Shown: piece after piece, positions 62,421 through 64,000 of the stretch
Layout of the letters: the number at the start of each line of letters is the position of its first letter
Numbering within the stretch: position 1 is the first letter of the stretch
Assembly: GCF_008329605.1 (NCBI RefSeq)
Contig: NZ_NPKO01000011.1
Location: 124,001 to 188,000 of the forward strand
Length of the DNA stretch: 64,000 nucleotides
Direction: 5' to 3'
From: Mycolicibacterium sp. P9-64
GTDB taxonomy: Bacteria; Actinomycetota; Actinomycetes; Mycobacteriales; Mycobacteriaceae
The notes under the pieces: model-generated
Told to the model about the DNA's origin: nothing
The model's input: the letters and a program-made list of their open reading frames with translations, nothing else
Database searches by the model: none
Made by a program: the position numbers and the translations under genes

Positions 62421-63631
62421 CGACGGAAACGGCGTCAGCACTGGGGCTTCGGCTCATTGGCCAGCACGACCTCGGAGGACGTGGGGACGGCATGCAGGTC
62501 ATGCGTCACGGCGACGCCCTGTATGTCGGGCACGCCGGGACCAGCGGGGCGGGCACGTCGATCCTCGACGTGTCCGCCCCGGACCGTCCCCACCTGGTGT
62601 CGCAGTGGGATGCGCCCGCCAATACCCACACCCACAAGGTGCAGGTCGCCGACGGGCTCCTCCTGATCAATCACGAGCGATTCCCGTACCGGCCCAAGAG
62701 GCCATTGGGCCCGCACTCGGCCGGTGTCGCGATCTACCGGGTCGACGAACCGTTCGAGCCACGGCAGGTCGGGTTCTGGGAGGCCGGCGGCAAGGGGGTC
62801 CACCGCATCGTCTGGGAGGGTGGACGCTACGCCCACATGTCAGGTGCACCAGAGGGTTTCACCGACCGCATCTGGATGACCATCGACCTGATCGAACCCG
62901 AGAAGCCCGTGCTCACCAGCCGGTGGTGGTGGCCTGGGCAGTGGAGTGGCGGTGGCGAGATCGCCGACTGGGCCGATGGGCACAGGGTGGCGGCGCACCA
63001 CGGTCTTGTCGAGGGCAAGTACACCTACCTGGGTTACGACGATGCGAACCTGGTCGTGCTCGACACGTCCGACCCGACGACTCCCCGCGAGGTGTCACGC
63101 CTGCAGTGGGGCGGCGGGGCGACCCACACCTGCCTGCCGCTGCTCGGTCGCGGACTTCTCGTCGTCACCGATGAACAGCAGCACGACGGTCCCCACGGGG
63201 AGGAGCGACGGATCCACCTGATCGACATCGCGGACCCGGCAGCACCGAGATATCTGCGGACGTTGCCATCACCCACCGCGTCTTCTCCCGTCGCTTCGCT
63301 CGCCCCGGTGTCGTTCGACGAACTCCCCCAACGCTTTGGCCCGCACAACCTTCACGAGAACCGCGCTGGGTCCTACCAAAGCGATCGACTGGTGTTCGCG
63401 ACCTACTTCAGTGCCGGTGTACGGGTGTACGACGTTGCGGATCCGCAGAATCCGCGCGAGGTCGCGCACTGGGTGAGCGAGGCACCGGCGGGGTCGCCGG
63501 TGCCGCAGTCCAACGATCTGTTCGTCGACGAGCACGGACTGATCTGGGTCACCGATCGTGGCACGGGCGGGGTGTTCTGTCTGGAGCCGCTACCGGAGTT
63601 GGCCGAGCTGATGAGGCAGGCGGCTGCGTGA
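62417..63631 (+). CDS. LVIVD-repeat beta-propeller protein
   Basis: The protein is 404 residues from the GTG at 62417. LVIVD-type blades repeat along the chain (TSILDVSAPDRPHLVSQWD, LVVLDTSDPTTPREVSRL, IHLIDIADPAAPRYLRTL, VRVYDVADPQNPREVAHW). Several histidines are conserved (THTHKV, PHNLHENRAG). No signal peptide is visible. A PVASLAP stretch encoded by the dispersed 18-bp repeat is inserted between blades at about residues 290-297. It is translationally coupled to the importer and to the next gene. Function unknown; an intracellular enzyme or binding protein for the imported ligand is possible. Confidence 0.78.
   Translation: MTTETASALGLRLIGQHDLGGRGDGMQVMRHGDALYVGHAGTSGAGTSILDVSAPDRPHLVSQWDAPANTHTHKVQVADGLLLINHERFPYRPKRPLGPHSAGVAIYRVDEPFEPRQVGFWEAGGKGVHRIVWEGGRYAHMSGAPEGFTDRIWMTIDLIEPEKPVLTSRWWWPGQWSGGGEIADWADGHRVAAHHGLVEGKYTYLGYDDANLVVLDTSDPTTPREVSRLQWGGGATHTCLPLLGRGLLVVTDEQQHDGPHGEERRIHLIDIADPAAPRYLRTLPSPTASSPVASLAPVSFDELPQRFGPHNLHENRAGSYQSDRLVFATYFSAGVRVYDVADPQNPREVAHWVSEAPAGSPVPQSNDLFVDEHGLIWVTDRGTGGVFCLEPLPELAELMRQAAA
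63287..63304 (+). repeat. 18-bp dispersed repeat inside the LVIVD gene
   Basis: CCCGTCGCTTCGCTCGCC is identical to the sequence at 15982-15999 and, in complement, to the core of the tandem repeat at 48105. Here it is read in frame as PVASLA within a loop of the beta-propeller. Confidence 0.8.
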
Positions 63632-64000
63632 CCGGACCCGCCCCCGGGTTCGCCTCCGACGGAGTGGACTTCATCGGCTACCACGACGTCGGCGGCAAGC
63701 CCGTGTTCAAGCTGGCGATGCAGGTCGTCGACAATCGCTGGTACCTCTATGCGAGCCACTTCTGGGAACCACGGCTGTCGATCTTCGACGTGACCGATCC
63801 CGCGGGCCCGCGTCTCGTCGGTGCGATCGAGGGCCCCGACCACGCCGCGACCTGGCAGGTTCAGGTCGCTGACGGACTCTTGGTCCAGGGCATGGAGCAT
63901 CGCCCGCAGGCCTGGGGCGGCGATCCCAGCCTCAACTCCGCCGAGGGCATCCGGCTGTTCGACGTGACCGATCCCATTGCGCCGAAACTGTTGAGCGAGT
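63628..64000 (+). CDS. Second LVIVD-repeat protein (partial, runs off the window)
   Basis: At least 124 residues are visible from the GTG at 63628, which overlaps the previous stop by 4 bp. Blades read LSIFDVTDPAGPRLVGAI and IRLFDVTDPIAPKLLSE. The opening VDFIGYHDVGGKPVFKLAMQ parallels the opening of the first copy (IGQHDLGGRGDGMQVM), so the two are paralogues. The gene is cut by the window end. Confidence 0.75.
   Translation, partial: MTGPAPGFASDGVDFIGYHDVGGKPVFKLAMQVVDNRWYLYASHFWEPRLSIFDVTDPAGPRLVGAIEGPDHAATWQVQVADGLLVQGMEHRPQAWGGDPSLNSAEGIRLFDVTDPIAPKLLSE

Overview
The window is high-GC actinobacterial DNA and reads as a fast-growing mycobacterium (Mycolicibacterium type). The evidence is a close homologue of the M. 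tuberculosis hypoxic response protein Hrp1, a CanA-type carbonic anhydrase, a GabD1-type dehydrogenase, a CysD/CysNC/CysQ set, many P450 and acyl-CoA type genes, GTG starts and ATGA/GTGA overlaps. I saw no rRNA, tRNA, CRISPR array, insertion sequence or phage module.

Region 1 (1-13.4 kb) looks like a dormancy (DosR-type) island. It holds a membrane HtrA-like protease, two tandem universal stress proteins, an SRPBCC-like protein, a flavin/PNPOx-fold protein, a DUF1918 protein, Hrp1, a TetR regulator and a RafH-like ribosome hibernation factor. Several have a DosR-box-like sequence in front. Inside the island lies a compact operon: a small protein, an acyl-CoA synthetase, 2-oxoacid dehydrogenase E1 alpha, E1 beta and E2, and a free-standing acyl carrier protein.

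Region 2 (13.4-24.1 kb) holds sulfate activation genes (cysQ, cysNC, cysD), a family 3 solute-binding lipoprotein, a hotdog thioesterase, a four-gene P450 electron-transfer operon (ferredoxin, ferredoxin reductase, P450, zinc alcohol dehydrogenase), a methyltransferase and carbonic anhydrase CanA.

Region 3 (24.2-33.1 kb) is one long minus-strand run: response regulator, histidine kinase, GT39-type glycosyltransferase, GT2-GtrA fusion and a second GT39. Next to it are small secreted proteins, two of which share a C-terminal GPAPLP motif. Region 4 (33.3-41.7 kb) is a dipeptide/oligopeptide ABC transporter (two permeases, a fused double ATPase, two tandem paralogous binding lipoproteins) plus an alpha/beta hydrolase.

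Region 5 (41.8-49.5 kb) has a flavin-dependent acyl-CoA dehydrogenase-like oxidase, GabD1, a GntR/FCD regulator, a VOC protein, and a second 2-oxoacid dehydrogenase made of a fused E1 and an E2. A pair of identical operator candidates lies between the divergent VOC and E1 genes. Region 6 (49.5-64 kb) is a catabolic or uptake locus: a branched-chain-type ABC importer with a fused permease-ATPase, a VOC protein, a creatinase-like M24 protein, a 3-hydroxyisobutyrate dehydrogenase-like protein, a LacI regulator, an NMT1-like protein without a signal peptide, a taurine/sulfonate-type ABC importer and two LVIVD-repeat proteins. Repeated palindromes of the form TGCAATCGNTTGCA in front of most transcription units suggest that the LacI protein controls the whole locus. 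The substrate cannot be read from the sequence.

Short repeats cut across the regions: an 18-bp sequence found between cysD and cysNC, in tandem at the 3' end of the fused E1 gene and inside an LVIVD gene; a 56-nt hairpin repeat present twice; and a 30-bp tandem repeat inside the ATP-lid segment of the histidine kinase.
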